A DNA stretch of 64,000 bases, taken from positions 1-64,000 of the forward strand of contig JACEEZ010002694.1 in NCBI GenBank assembly GCA_016584305.1, written 5' to 3'. Source of the DNA: Chionoecetes opilio. Taxonomy: Eukaryota > Arthropoda > Malacostraca > Decapoda > Majidae. Positions 53,445-64,000 of the stretch are shown here, in pieces; position 1 is the first letter of the stretch; each line of letters starts with the position of its first letter. The notes under the pieces were generated by a model. It was not told the origin of the DNA, did no database searches, and saw only the letters and a list, made by a program, of their open reading frames with translations. Made by a program: the position numbers and the translations under genes.

Positions 53445-54835
53445 CATTGGCGTCCATCATAAAACAAAGGGGCTTTGGGCTTCATCATAGAACTAAGGTC
53501 ATTGGCGTCATCATAGAACTAAGGTCATTGGCATCATCATAGAACTAAGGTCATTGGCGTCATCATAGAACTAAGGTCATTGGCGTCATCATAGAACTAA
53601 GGTCATTGGCGTCATTATAGAACTAAGGTCATTGGCGTCATTATAGAACTAAGGTCATTGGCGTCATCATAGAACTAAGGTCATTGGCGTAATCATAGAA
53701 CTAAGGTCATTGGCGTCATTATAGAACTAAGGTCATTGGCGTCATTATAGAACTAAGGTCATTGGCGTCATCATAGAACTAAGGTCATTGGCGTCATCAT
53801 AGAACTAAGGTCATTGGCGTCATCATAGAACTAAGGTCATTGGCGTCATCATAGAACTAAGGTCATTGGCGTCATTATAGAACTAAGGTCATTGGCGTCA
53901 TCATAGAACTAAGGTCATTGGGGTCATCATAGAACTAAGGTTATTGGCGTCATTATAGAACTAAGGTCATTGGCGTCATTATAGAACTAAGGTCATTGGG
54001 GTCATTATAGAACTAAGGTCATTGGCGTTATCATAGAACTAAGGTCATTGGCGTCATCATAGAACTAAGGTCATTGGGGTCATTATAGAACTAAGGTCAT
54101 TGGCGTCATCCTAGAACTAAGGTCATTGGGGTCATTATAGAACTAAGGTCATTGGCGTTATTATAGAACTAAGGTCATTGGCGTAAATCATAGAACTAAG
54201 GTCATTGCGTCATCATAGAACTAAGGTCATTGGCGTCATTATGAACTAAGGTCATTGGCGTCATTAAGAACTAAGGTCATTGGGTCATCATAGAACTAAG
54301 GTCATTGGCCGTCATTATAGAACTAAGGCCCATTGGCATCATCATAGAACTAAGGTCATTGGCGTCATTATAGAACTAAGGTCATTGGCTTTCATTATAG
54401 AACTAAGGTCATTGGCGTCATCATCGAACTAAGGTCATTGGCGTCTTTTATAGAACTAAGGTCATTGGCGTCATTATGAACTAAGGTCATTGCGTCATCA
54501 TAGAACTAAGGTCATTGGGGTCAATTATGAATAAGGTCATTGGCGTCATTATAGAACTAAGGTCATTGGATCATCATAGAACTAAGGTCATTGGCGTCAT
54601 ATGAACTAAGGTCATTGGCGTCATTTATAGAACTAAGGTCTTGGCGTCATTATGGGAACTAAGGTCATTGGCGTCATTATAGAACTAAGGTCATTGGCGC
54701 CCATTAAGAGAACTAAGGTCATTGGCGTCATTATAGAACTAAGGTCATTGGCGTCATTATAGAACTAAGGTCATTGGCGTCATCATAGAACTAAGGTCAT
54801 TGGCGTCATCATAGAACTAAGGTCGTGCCAATGAA
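53445..54835. repeat. 26-bp satellite, about 53 units, clean version
   Basis: Unit AAGGTCATTGGCGTCATCAT plus AGAACT, with a common ATTATAGAACT variant and occasional GGGGTC. Regular from about 53490 to 54180, then increasingly indel-ridden. It lies in an ATR intron, immediately upstream of the exon at 53240-53405 in gene direction. Confidence 0.95.
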
Positions 54836-55049
54836 TGGTAATGAATTTCTCAACAATGTAATGGCTGACCTTCAATTACAATACAAATTTAATGTTCTAA
54901 TTTGGGTCTTTTGGGAGAGGGTCAGATTAAAATGAGAAATAAATAATAATAATAAAATGTAGATTTAGGGTGTGTGAAATACATGTTATTTAGGGTATTT
55001 TTGTGAAGGAATTTACTCTGGGTTTTGTGGACACATTCGGGAGGAGCCT

Positions 55050-55528
55050 TACCGTAGATAACACTATAGTCGCCAGCTGCACTAATGTCGCCCGGCGCCA
55101 TATATTACGAATTATAGCATCACTACTGATATTTATGTGCCACTGAAGATGATACACAGTAGTTTATATGATGACTGTATAATCTACCTTGTTTGAGCAG
55201 TTTTATGCTTTGTATCTGCAAGTATAGACGGTTTCAAATTTCATTACTTGTTTTTTTTTCGGGCGACAACGACGGCGGGAGGACACTCGGAAAAATAAAA
55301 CATAACTGGCGACCTTATTGTTGGTCGCCACTCTGGTGATATTTTTTTAATTTGTTGATTTATAGCCATACTATGACACAGATGAAGACACAAAATGACA
55401 CAGACTCTCCAGGTAGCCCCTTCTAACTTTCCTGAAATCATGGGCGTAGAAATGTAAGTTTAATGCCACCACACGTCTGTAAACCAGAAAAAAAAAGTTG
55501 TCCCGGTGACTTTTGTGTTATCTATGGT
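55050..55528 (-). mobile_element. MITE M5 copy 2, right arm
   Basis: Reverse copy of 42553-43027, quality falling toward its right end. Confidence 0.85.
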
Positions 55529-55902
55529 GGGGTATTGATGTGAAAGAACTACTCTGGGTTTTTTTGGACACGTTTGGAGGCGGGTTTTAAATATGATACA
55601 AAGATAGATAAAAAAAATTAAAAAAAACAGGAACCACAAACTGTCCCCGTAAATGTGTTTTCTTCTTCTTCAAACATTCATATCTAATGTTTTTTTTTTT
55701 ATTCGATTTTTTCCAAAAAAAATATTCTACCTACTTTTGTTTGGCCTAAAAAAATCCCTTGTTCTAAAAGGGGATGTTTTGCTGTGGAAAATTCCACAAA
55801 TGACATGACTGTAAACTAGACATTTCCTTTTGGGTGGAAGCTTGGATTTTCCCCAACTAAAGTAGATAGAATTATATCAAAGTAAGAAAAACAAATACTT
55901 AC

Positions 55903-56001
55903 CTTTTGCCAACTATGGAAAGTTCTGGCCACTTGAACACGTCCCGCCACTGGCTTACAGGGCTATCCACCTCCCCCTGGCTTGACAGCACTCGCCAAAA
56001 C
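55903..56001 (-). pseudogene. ATR: ATR exon (HVADVFKWPELS), right-arm error-rich copy
   Basis: Reverse copy of 42079-42176. TTAAGCCATGTGGCAGA is changed, breaking the frame. Confidence 0.75.
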
Positions 56002-56057
56002 CGTGAGGGAAAACAAGGCTTCCTTACAGTAAAATATCATTCAGTTTGGCGTGAGTA

Positions 56058-56270
56058 CTTAACCCCTTGAGACCCAGAACGTAATTTCCATTATAATTTG
56101 GGTAACATTAGACGATTTTTAGTGAATATAAGCAATATTTTATAGATATGACCTGTTTAGTATCCTTGTCCACTAGTTGATTTGGTATATTAAGTCACTT
56201 TTCGTAATTGTATGGCTTACAACAGACGATTATTTATAGCAAAGGAAAAATCTGGGTGCGAAGGGGTTAA
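56058..56270 (-). mobile_element. M1 MITE, right arm
   Basis: Reverse copy of 41809-42020; TTAA at both edges is kept. Confidence 0.85.
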
Positions 56271-56495
56271 ACACCAAGCCCTCCTTGCTGTCCACTCCTC
56301 TGTCCAAACATGCAGCACCTAAACCACCTATTGCAGGGAACAAGGTTACTGATGGTGTTACTGTAAAGTCAGAAGATGAGTTCAGATAAAGGTAAACAGA
56401 AAGATGATGATGATGATGATGCACAAGTGTCTCCTTTGTGTCTTTTGCGGCGAACTAAACATCACAGGTGTCACTGCTCCACACACTGACACCTA

Positions 56496-56986
56496 CCCTA
56501 GATGACAGTATAGTCGCCACCTGCACTAATGTCGCCCCGGCGCCAAAAACTATGAATTATAGGGATCACTACTGTTTTTTTAAATGCCACTGAAGATGAT
56601 ACCCCAGTAGTTTATATCATGATTATAATCTACCCTGTTTCAGTGTTGTTTTATGCTTTGTATCTGCAAGTATATACGGTTTCAAATTTCCCTACTCGTT
56701 TTTTTGGGGGCGACGAAGAAGGCGGGAGGACACTCGGAACATAAACACTAGATGGCGACCTTAGTGTAGCCCGTTATCAACGTCGCCACTCGGTTATATT
56801 TTTGTAATTTGTTCATTTATAGCCATACTATGACACAGATGAAGACACAAAATGACACAGACTCTCCAGATAGCCCCTTCTAACTTTCCTGAAATCATGG
56901 ATGTAGAAATGTAAGTATTAACGCCACCACACGTCTGTACATAAAAAAAACCCGTTGTCCTGGCGACTTTAGTGTTATCTACGGTA
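56496..56986 (-). mobile_element. MITE M5 copy 1, right arm
   Basis: Reverse copy of 41106-41587 with the GTAGCCCGTTATCAACGTCG variant that the polished left arm lacks. Confidence 0.85.
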
Positions 56987-57142
56987 CATAACAAAGGAGA
57001 GCACCTAAAGCACCTATTGCAAGGGACAAGGTTACTGATGGTGTTACCGTAAGTCTTCATCATGAATCATGCGTTTTAACTTACAAGACCCTTCAAAATA
57101 TGCATTGAAATGGTACATGAATAGATGAGGCATAGCTAAGGC

Positions 57143-57354
57143 TTAACCCCTTGAGACCCAGAACGTAATTTCCATTGTAATTTGGGTACCATTAGACAAT
57201 TTTTAGTGAATAAAAGTAATATTTTATAGCTGTGACCTGTTTAGTATCCTGGTCCACTAACTCATGTGGTATTTTCAGTGACTTATCGCGATTTTATGGC
57301 TCGACAACATACAATTTTATATAGCCAAGGAAAGATCTGGGCGTGAAGGGGTTA
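57143..57354 (-). mobile_element. M1 MITE, right arm
   Basis: Reverse copy of 40737-40949, nearly identical. Confidence 0.85.
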
Positions 57355-57395
57355 AAGTAATGACCTGTAGAAGTAAAAGTAAAGCAAAGGCTGAC

Positions 57396-57542
57396 CTGTG
57401 AGAGTGTCTGTCTGTAGCGCACGTAGAGGTCCTTGAGGGAGAGGTTCAGTGTCCGGGCCAGGTCGTGGATGGCCAGCTGGGCCGAGGAGCTCACGGAGCG
57501 CACCTTCAGGAACAGGTGCTGGTGAGGCCTCCGAGGGGGCGC
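57396..57542 (-). CDS. ATR: ATR exon (LAIHDLARTLNLSLKDLYV), right-arm copy, intact
   Basis: Identical in protein to 40550-40696. It is the only right-arm exon besides 53240 with an unbroken frame. Confidence 0.85.
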
Positions 57543-57559
57543 CTGGGGAACATTCATTA

Positions 57560-57772
57560 CTATAGTCGCCGCACGTTAAGTTGGTGAAAATGGGGCCCCT
57601 TCCCTCCCCCTTCCGAATGCACGGGATTGGTGAGGTGTTGGGGTTTGGGTGAGAATGCCTTACTAAAAGTTTCCGCCTAAAGCCCCCACCAACCCTCAGC
57701 CAATCCCGTGCGTTGGGAAGGGGGGAAAGTGAGGGGCCCAAATTTTTCGCCAACTTAACGTGCGGCGACTAA
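57560..57772. mobile_element. Palindromic MITE M4, right arm
   Basis: Reverse copy of 40320-40530. Confidence 0.8.
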
Positions 57773-57899
57773 ACTCACAATTCAATTACAGGGACTTTCT
57801 ATTATACATATTGGAACCAAAAAACAAACTACTTTACAGTTACAATATATTTGTAAGTAAATATTCCTTACATTAAGTAGGCAATCTGGAGTAATGTGT

Positions 57900-58484
57900 T
57901 GACCTGGATTATCCTATAGGTAGTATAGGCGCAGCTAGGGCCCCTCAAGCTTGGGGGCCCCAAACCTGGGGTCCCTGCTAAAAGATTTCCATATATGATT
58001 TTTTTTGAAAAATGATATTTTGCATTGCTGAATAAATTTATTTAACTTATAATAAAATTACAAATAATTTGAGATAAAGGGCCCCGTTTGAGCCTTTATT
58101 TTAGATAAAGGGCCCCTGTTTTAGCCTTTATTTTAGATAAAGGGGGCCCTGTTTGAGGGCCCTTTTTTTTGAGATAAAGGGCCCCTGTTTGAGGCCCCTT
58201 TTTTTGAGATAAAGGGCCCTGTTGAGCCTTATTGAGATAAAGGGCCCCTGTTTGGGGACCCTAGCTGTAAATCATGGGGCCCCAGTCCCTGTTTGTTTAT
58301 CATCGTGCTAAAAACAGTAAAACACTTATTTGTGAATGTAGCGTAATTTGATTTTCAGCTCACTTATTTGCTATACAATGTAAAAAAATTCGGGTGCGGG
58401 CGGAGTTAGAGGGTGGCTCCCTCTGAGGGGCCCCACAATTTAATTAGCCTAGGGGCCCCAAAAGGTCATAATCCGGCCTGGTGT
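57900..58484. mobile_element. MITE M3 with AATAAA array, right arm
   Basis: Reverse copy of 39599-40184; the internal array (58070-58265) is heavily damaged. Confidence 0.75.
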
Positions 58485-59136
58485 TGACTGATGAAAAATG
58501 CAATAAGACTGGAATTAAGTACCAAATGGAGTTGATAGCAAGACATAAGGGGACAATTAAGCTAAGAAAGATCAAGTGTCTGAACACGTGAAGAAATCCA
58601 CCTTTATGAACAGAACCAGACAAATGGAATGGGTTGGAGGCAGAAATGTCAGAGCAAGAAGCATTCAGGAGTTCAAGGTCTGGAGAAGCCGAGTACTATA
58701 CTTAGATATTTACAACTAGAGTAAGCATTGTCACAAAGGGCTGAAATAAACATTCTGTGCTAAGAAATTAATGAACTTTTGTAACACTTCACGTTCTTAA
58801 AAATAAGTGAGCCATACAAAATCCTTGTTTACAAAAGCCTCCCTCTTCCTCTTCTTGTGACCTGCACGCTTTTGTTTCGGAGTAAGTTTTCCTTGCGCAC
58901 CCGTGGCTACCTTACCTAACCCTTTCCATACCTGAACCTTACCTAAACCTGAACCTTACCATACATACCCTAAAATACCCAACATACCCTACATACTATA
59001 CATACATAAGAACATAAGAAAATAAGGAAGCTACAAGAGGCTGCGAGCCTACAAGCGGTAGTTCCTGTGCCCATACCCATACACCCATACTATTCTACAG
59101 GGCTCTTTTATTATCCTTGAATGCCGCCTTGCTCAC

Positions 59137-59282
59137 CCCACAATGTGCTTGAGCGCCTCCAGCACGGCTCTCACAGGCTGGGCTGGACGCTGCCTCCCCC
59201 CCCCCACTCGCCCCCACCAGGCCGTTGAAGTGGGCGATCACAAGCTCCCCCTCCCTTTGGGCGTGGCGGAGCTCTTGGTGTC
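59137..59282 (-). pseudogene. ATR: ATR exon (KEGELVIAHFNG), right-arm error-rich copy
   Basis: Reverse copy of 38786-38928, frame broken by added C and G. Confidence 0.65.
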
Positions 59283-59476
59283 CTGGAGGTTTAAAAATAA
59301 GAAAATAAGGAAGCTACAAGAGGCCAAGAGTTTTTCCCGCTTGAATCCGTTACTTCTGTTCTACCCTGGGCTGGTTTTTACAACATTTCTGAACAACATT
59401 TTAAACATTCTGAACATTACAAAGGAGCGAATACAGAGAATCTTTGCTGTATAGAGTCATCATCATCATCATAAAG

Positions 59477-59758
59477 CAGTGGTTCTCAACGGTGGTCCAT
59501 GATGTCTGTTCTAGTGGTCCACAGAACGTTCAAGATATTTGGAAATAAAGTAAAATATATATGAAACCAAAATGTTAGCTGTTAATATCTTTTTATTTAT
59601 TCTGAAAATTCAGTTTATTTTATATCTATAAAACCCCTTGACCTCCCTTTTAAAAAATTTTCCCCTTTTTCACATATCTCAAAGTAAAAAAGGAGAGGTC
59701 CATGTTTTTTTTTTTTAATTGGGCAGGGGCCATGGCTTGAAAAAGCTGAGAACCACTG
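59477..59758. mobile_element. MITE M2, right arm
   Basis: Reverse copy of 38306-38592. Both CAGTGGTTCTCA ends are preserved. Confidence 0.75.
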
Positions 59759-60130
59759 TCTATAGTCATCAATGAAGGTTTTTTACATGCTGATTTTTGA
59801 TGCATGCACTTTTTTGGTCGGGCGGGAGTGAGATCAGTCAAAAAAGTGTAAAAAGAAAAAGGTCTTTTTTAATGGATAAAATTTTTAATGAGTGGGTGTG
59901 GGCTGACCCCACAACATGGTGAAAAATACCTCACTTACTAAACCTTCCAATACATATATACATCCAAGAAAAAAGAAAAAAAGGAAGCTACAAGAGGCCG
60001 TGAGCCTACACGGGGATTCCTTTCTTAACTACATCCACTTTTTTTCCCATCATGAAATTTATCCGACCCTTTTAAAGACCCCATAGACTCCGCACTACCA
60101 CCTGAGACATACCATAAATATGCCCACCAC

Positions 60131-60450
60131 CTGACGGGATTCTGGTCCTTGACACAGACGAGGGCGGGAGGTGTTGGCACATGCCCCACCCCGGCCTGGC
60201 CCCGGGTGGGTGAGAGGGCGGGGTACGGGCTCACCATGGCGGCGGGAGGCGCTGTGCGTCACCCCGGGGGAGCGCCTCCACACCGCCACCACACGGGGGG
60301 CGGGGCCCAGCAGACCCGGGAAACCCTGACACAGGTGGAGTAAAACCCCCCGGGCCCTCCCACAGAAGAAGAGGAGGGGGGGGGGGAGGAAGGGGGAGGC
60401 TCGTCAAAAACCTGATGCGGTGAGGGTCGGGTGCACCCTTTTTCCCCCCT
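60131..60450 (-). pseudogene. ATR: ATR exon (serine-rich loop), right-arm error-rich copy
   Basis: Reverse copy of 37572-37906, many frameshifts. Confidence 0.6.
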
Positions 60451-60499
60451 GAAAGTAACAACCTTTATCAAAATTTGCTTACATGCCAATGAGGAGAAG

Positions 60500-61100
60500 A
60501 AGAGAAGGTAGAAACTATAGAAGTGAAGGGTGTGAATAGATAAAGTGAAATTTTTGCTATTTTGGGTGACATTTTAGATAGGAGGGGGGAGTGGAGAGAG
60601 CAGTAGAACATGGGTGCAATACAAGGGATAAGTGGAGAGAGATAGCGGGACTGCTGATAAACAAGAGTTTTCTACGGGGAAAAAAGGGAAAGAGTTTTTG
60701 AAGCATGTAAAGACAGTATTGCTGTAGGGTTCTAAACCCGGGTTTTTGACAAAGAAGTTTGGAGGATGTTTTGGGTTTGGGGTGTGAGGGAGAATGTGGG
60801 GTTTTGGGGCGGGGACCACTGGAGAGATGAAGTGTCTAGTGAAGAGGGGGCAAAAAAAGGGGATTGAAGGAGCTGAGACAGTGCTGGAGTAAGGCGTTGA
60901 GGGGGTTTTGGGGCACGTGAAGGGGAGAGAAGGTGGTGAGGATTGGGGAGGGGTTTAGAGGAAGTGCCGGGTCCCCGCCCACCGGGAGACCAAGGAAAAG
61001 ACATGGAGGGACTGTGTTGAAGAGGATCTGACAGCATTGGGGATTTAAGAAGTGAAGAGGTAGAGATAGTTGAAGGTATCGGCCGCTGCTGCACTGATAC
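60500..61100 (+). mobile_element. RTE-like LINE fragment, right-arm error-rich copy
   Basis: Reverse copy of 36895-37510. Confidence 0.65.
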
Positions 61101-61126
61101 CGCCCATTGTGACGTCCTTCCTGACT

Positions 61127-61279
61127 GACTGAAATTTTTAAGAGTCAGGTTGGCAGAGCACAGAGGAGAGGTTGGAAGCAGCGCGAGGCAGCCGGGAGGG
61201 TGGCTGGTAATGACAAAAGCCGGCCCGGAAACCTCCCGATCAGGTGCTGCCTTTGGGCCCCCGGCAGCTGGTGAACCCT
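61127..61279 (-). pseudogene. ATR: ATR exon (MVHQLRGANG), right-arm error-rich copy
   Basis: Reverse copy of 36700-36860. Confidence 0.6.
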
Positions 61280-61319
61280 TGTGGGTAACCAATTTTTGGG
61301 GGTTTGTATATTCAATTTT

Positions 61320-61665
61320 TTTATTATGGTCAAAAGACAAAGGAAGCCACCCCCCTGCCTCCCTTTTCTATTCTAGGGGGCAGCTGATTGGTGCATCCTG
61401 TATCATCATCCCAATCAAAAATATCTTCACTACTTAAAATACAGCCCACGGACAGAGCAATCTACTACAAAAGGTAACAAAATCAAAATTCACTTTGTAG
61501 TGAAGTTTTCTCGTCCAGGGGCCCCGCGCGTTAGTGTGAAAATTTTGGGTTTTTTGGTAGTGATGATACGGGGAATGCCCCCAATCAGCTGCCCCGTAGA
61601 ATAGAAGGGGGGCAGGGGGCGGGTTTCCACTGCTTTTTGACCAAATAAAAAAAATAGACTACATT
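61320..61665. mobile_element. Palindromic MITE M6, right arm
   Basis: Reverse copy of 36308-36660, damaged. Confidence 0.65.
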
Positions 61666-61726
61666 GTATAGGTGGGGCAGGCCTATGTAATATCTGCATG
61701 TATCTTTTTTACTAACATTTTTTATT

Positions 61727-61934
61727 AACCCCTTCACGCCAATTTTTCCCTTTGCTAAAAAAAAATTGTATTTTGTCGACCCATAAAATTACGAAAAGTC
61801 ACTTAATTACCAAAAAAGTTAGTCAACAAGGGTATAAACGGGTCATATCTAAAAATATTGTTATATTCACAAAAAATTGTTAATGATAGCCAAACTACAA
61901 GGGAAAATTTACTTCTGGGTCTCAAGGGGGTAAT
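61727..61934 (+). mobile_element. M1 MITE, right arm
   Basis: Reverse copy of 36023-36235. Confidence 0.7.
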
Positions 61935-62967
61935 GATGTAAGGGAGGCCCCAAAGATACGAGCAGTTAGGTTCCCCTGGCATATCGTAAAGCGAAATCTG
62001 TATAACGAAACACATAACTTATGGTAAAATATAGGTTTGGTTCCAGGACCCCATCAATTAAAAGAAAAAAAGGGAAAAAAAAAAAAAGACATGTTTTTCA
62101 TGTAAAAAAACTATACAAACACAACCCAACCTCAAAATCTCAAAATAGGGTCTATATAACACACCACCCACCACCACACAAAACCGAATTTAAATGTCAC
62201 ACAGTAGGACAGAGCACAAAAAGTCACAATAAGACATTTAAATAACAGCAAATCACTAAAAATTTATACAAGCACAAAATACAAGCAACAAAGACGTATT
62301 ACTATGGGGGCGCCGGGTGTACACTAGAGGAGAGGGGAGGGTAGGTAAGGGGCAAGGGGGGGGTGCCAACCTTTCCCCTGCCCAAAAACTCGCTCTGCGC
62401 ATCTGAAACATTGTACCCTCTTCAGTCCTCGTTCACTTTTTTCCCCAGTTTTCCCCCAAATGAGACACCGAGAGCTGGCTATTTCCACCTTCACACCCCC
62501 CCGCCCTCCCCACCACGCGGCCAAATCTTTCCCGCACCCTCACCACCTGTTTTGACTTGTCGTACATTTTTTGGGGTTTTTCACGCTAAAACAAGGCCGA
62601 GATAGGTTGGGAAGGCGTGTTTTTGTTGTCCGCCTCAGTTTGCCAAAAAGGGTGTTAATTTTGTAGGCCCCAAATTTTCGTACCGAGCCACCCGAATTAT
62701 CATTTTTCAGATTTTTATCGTAAACCCTTAGGGAAAATCATATAGTCTAAATGACTTTATAATTTTTTTAAATAACTTGTAATTTACTTTTAGTAAATAA
62801 ATTGGTAATTTTTTTCACCCCCCGTTTTAAGCGTACTTGGGTTTTTTGATCTCGTATTTGAAAATAACCCCAATTTACACATTCGTATATCGAAGCCGTA
62901 AACGGGACCCCCCGTACTCATATTTTAAGGTAGATTATTCCGGGACGCCCTGTATAATGCCAAAAAC
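61935..62967. other. End of the right arm of the inverted duplication
   Basis: Reverse copy of about 34.96-35.98 kb with dense homopolymer errors. It stops at the N at 62968. Confidence 0.7.
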
Positions 62968-62968
62968 N
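62968..62968. other. Single N, contig or scaffold join
   Basis: The only ambiguous base in the window. Sequence to its left is the palindrome arm; to its right it is an unrelated, clean Copia element. Confidence 0.9.
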
Positions 62969-63505
62969 TGCCAGTGTCGATTTGCGCAGTGTCCAAATGG
63001 GAAGATGTGTCTCAGTCCAATACCAGTGCTCTGCGAGCTCCTAGTGTGTGTGGTGATGTGGAAATTGGGGACTTTAAAAGGCTTAAAAGGAAGGGGGCTT
63101 TATTATCTTTCTGTGCGACACTAATAATGTACGGGCCCTATTTACTGGCAGTCAAGGAAGGTTCGACGGGTGGTCAATTCAACTCTTGCTGCTGAGACCC
63201 TGGCACTTCTGGATGGTGCTAGTACTGCGGTGTATGTGGCCAGTATTCTGCAGGAGATCTCTGGATGTGGGAGGATCCCTATCAGATGTTTTGTGGACAA
63301 CCGTAGCATAGTGGAAGCCCTATACACCTATAAATTGGTGGACAACAAGCGTCTGAGGATTGATATATCAGTGCTTCGAGATATGTTGGATCAAGGGGAA
63401 TTGAAGGAGGTAACGTGGGTGGAGACATCGAAGCAACTGGCAGACTGCCTTACCAAGAAGGGCGTGTCGACTATGCGGCTGCGGGAGGCAGTCAGTCGGG
63501 ATTAG
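62969..63505 (+). pseudogene. Ty1/Copia-type element, end of reverse transcriptase and RNase H
   Basis: GFIIFLCDTNNVRALFT (about 63095-63150) and, after a one-base shift, WQSRKVRRVVNSTLAAETLA then LLDGAS are the Copia RNase H landmarks. FVDNRSIVEALYTYKLVDNK, RLRIDISVLRDML, WVETSKQLADCLTKKG and a stop at 63503-63505 follow. LADCLTKKG near the end is typical of Copia polyproteins. The form resembles the GalEa-type Copia elements known from crustaceans, by recollection only. The 5' part is missing at the N. Confidence 0.85.
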
Positions 63506-63835
63506 GTGTTGACTGTCATCAGCAACATGTAGGGAGTGTAAATATGTGTATTGGTGAACATACAATTGTACATAGTTGTATGTACTAAAGGAGACATGCA
63601 AAGAAAAGAAAAGAAAAATATAGCGAATGTGTTAATATAGCGAGTGTGTTAGCACGTTCCTATGTTTATGCGCGCCCGCCGCGGCGGGAACCAATGGGAG
63701 ACCGCCATTTCATCAGCTGTCTCATGATGTCATCACTGGTGATCACGTGACAAGTTGACCACGTGGAGTCACTGGAGGGAAGAGTCAGTCAGTCCCCAGC
63801 GCGCGGTGAGTGCAGTAGTGTACAGGATTATTAAC
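63506..63835 (+). mobile_element. Copia 3' untranslated region and LTR-like sequence
   Basis: A purine tract AAAGAAAAGAAAAGAAAA (63600-63617) resembles a polypurine tract. LTR-like sequence follows, with GCGCGCCCGCCGCGGCGGG and GTGATCACGTGAC. The LTR boundaries are not resolved. Confidence 0.5.
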
Positions 63836-64000
63836 AGAAACTATAGAAGTGAATGGTGATGTAATAGATGAAGTGAAAGTTTTGCTATCTTGGTGACATG
63901 TTAGATAGCGAGGGTGGAGTGGAGAGAGCAGTAAGAACATGGTTAGCAACTACATGGATGAAGTGGAGAGAGATGGCAGGACTGCTGATAAACAAGAGTA
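63836..64000 (+). mobile_element. RTE-like LINE fragment, clean, runs off the window
   Basis: GAAACTATAGAAGTGAATGG starts homology to the minus strand of 37510-37330. It reads GDMLDSEGGVERAVRTWLAT and MKWREMAGLLINKS. It differs from the ATR-intron copy by substitutions and a missing codon, so it is a separate genomic copy. Confidence 0.8.

Noticed and set aside
53445..54835. CRISPR-like array
   Set aside because: Units are contiguous 26-mers without spacers, in a eukaryotic intron.
57352..57753. 133-codon minus-strand frame with APSEASPAPVPEGALREL
   Set aside because: Another frame of the ATR exon at 57396-57542 extended into the M4 MITE; the APPRRPHQHLFLKV frame fits ATR and the splice phase.
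20780..62967. Three ATR paralogues (two tandem, one inverted)
   Set aside because: The copies share introns, MITE insertions and satellites base for base apart from indels, and their quality is complementary, so one locus assembled several times is the simpler reading.

Overview
This is a 64 kb window of an animal nuclear genome, most likely an arthropod and probably a decapod crustacean. The evidence is GT-AG introns, TTAGG-type interstitial repeats, many MITE families, jockey-like and RTE-like LINEs, Ty3 and Copia LTR elements, and an intron-rich gene. The organism call is an inference. No prokaryotic operon, CRISPR, tRNA or rRNA was found.

Gene content: one conserved gene is recognisable, the checkpoint kinase ATR (PI3K-related kinase), on the + strand. 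Its exons encode the N-terminal HEAT-repeat half, from about residue 75 of the vertebrate protein to the start of the UME region. The kinase domain is outside the window. Likely N-terminal exons lie at 15.77, 17.4, 18.4 and 20.28 kb. The best copies of the following exons lie between 31.2 and 42.2 kb. The last one is cleanest at 53.24-53.41 kb on the minus strand.

Layout: 1-9.5 kb is low-complexity DNA, minisatellites, TTAGG-like arrays and terminal-inverted-repeat elements. 9.5-20.3 kb holds an 11.1-13.8 kb TIR element, a decayed jockey-like LINE, candidate ATR 5' exons and a 40-bp minisatellite. 20.78-31.2 kb is an error-rich copy of 31.2-41.4 kb (tandem, about 10.3 kb), joined in mid-exon. 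About 34.9-62.95 kb is one giant inverted duplication centred near 49.0 kb: ATR exons, introns, MITEs, a 26-bp satellite and a Ty3 element with an env-like frame all recur in reverse order. A single N at 62,968 joins this to an unrelated Copia fragment and the start of an RTE-like fragment.

Interpretation: the duplications look like long-read assembly artefacts (a fold-back chimera plus a duplicated contig end) more than biology. The differences are mostly indels, they hit exons and introns equally, and the well-polished and badly-polished stretches are complementary between the two arms. The biologically interesting material is a set of non-autonomous transposon families, several with visible target-site duplications, the rearranged env-bearing Ty3 element in an ATR intron, and minisatellites carrying splice-like or poly(A)-like motifs. 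I found no convincing new multi-gene system.
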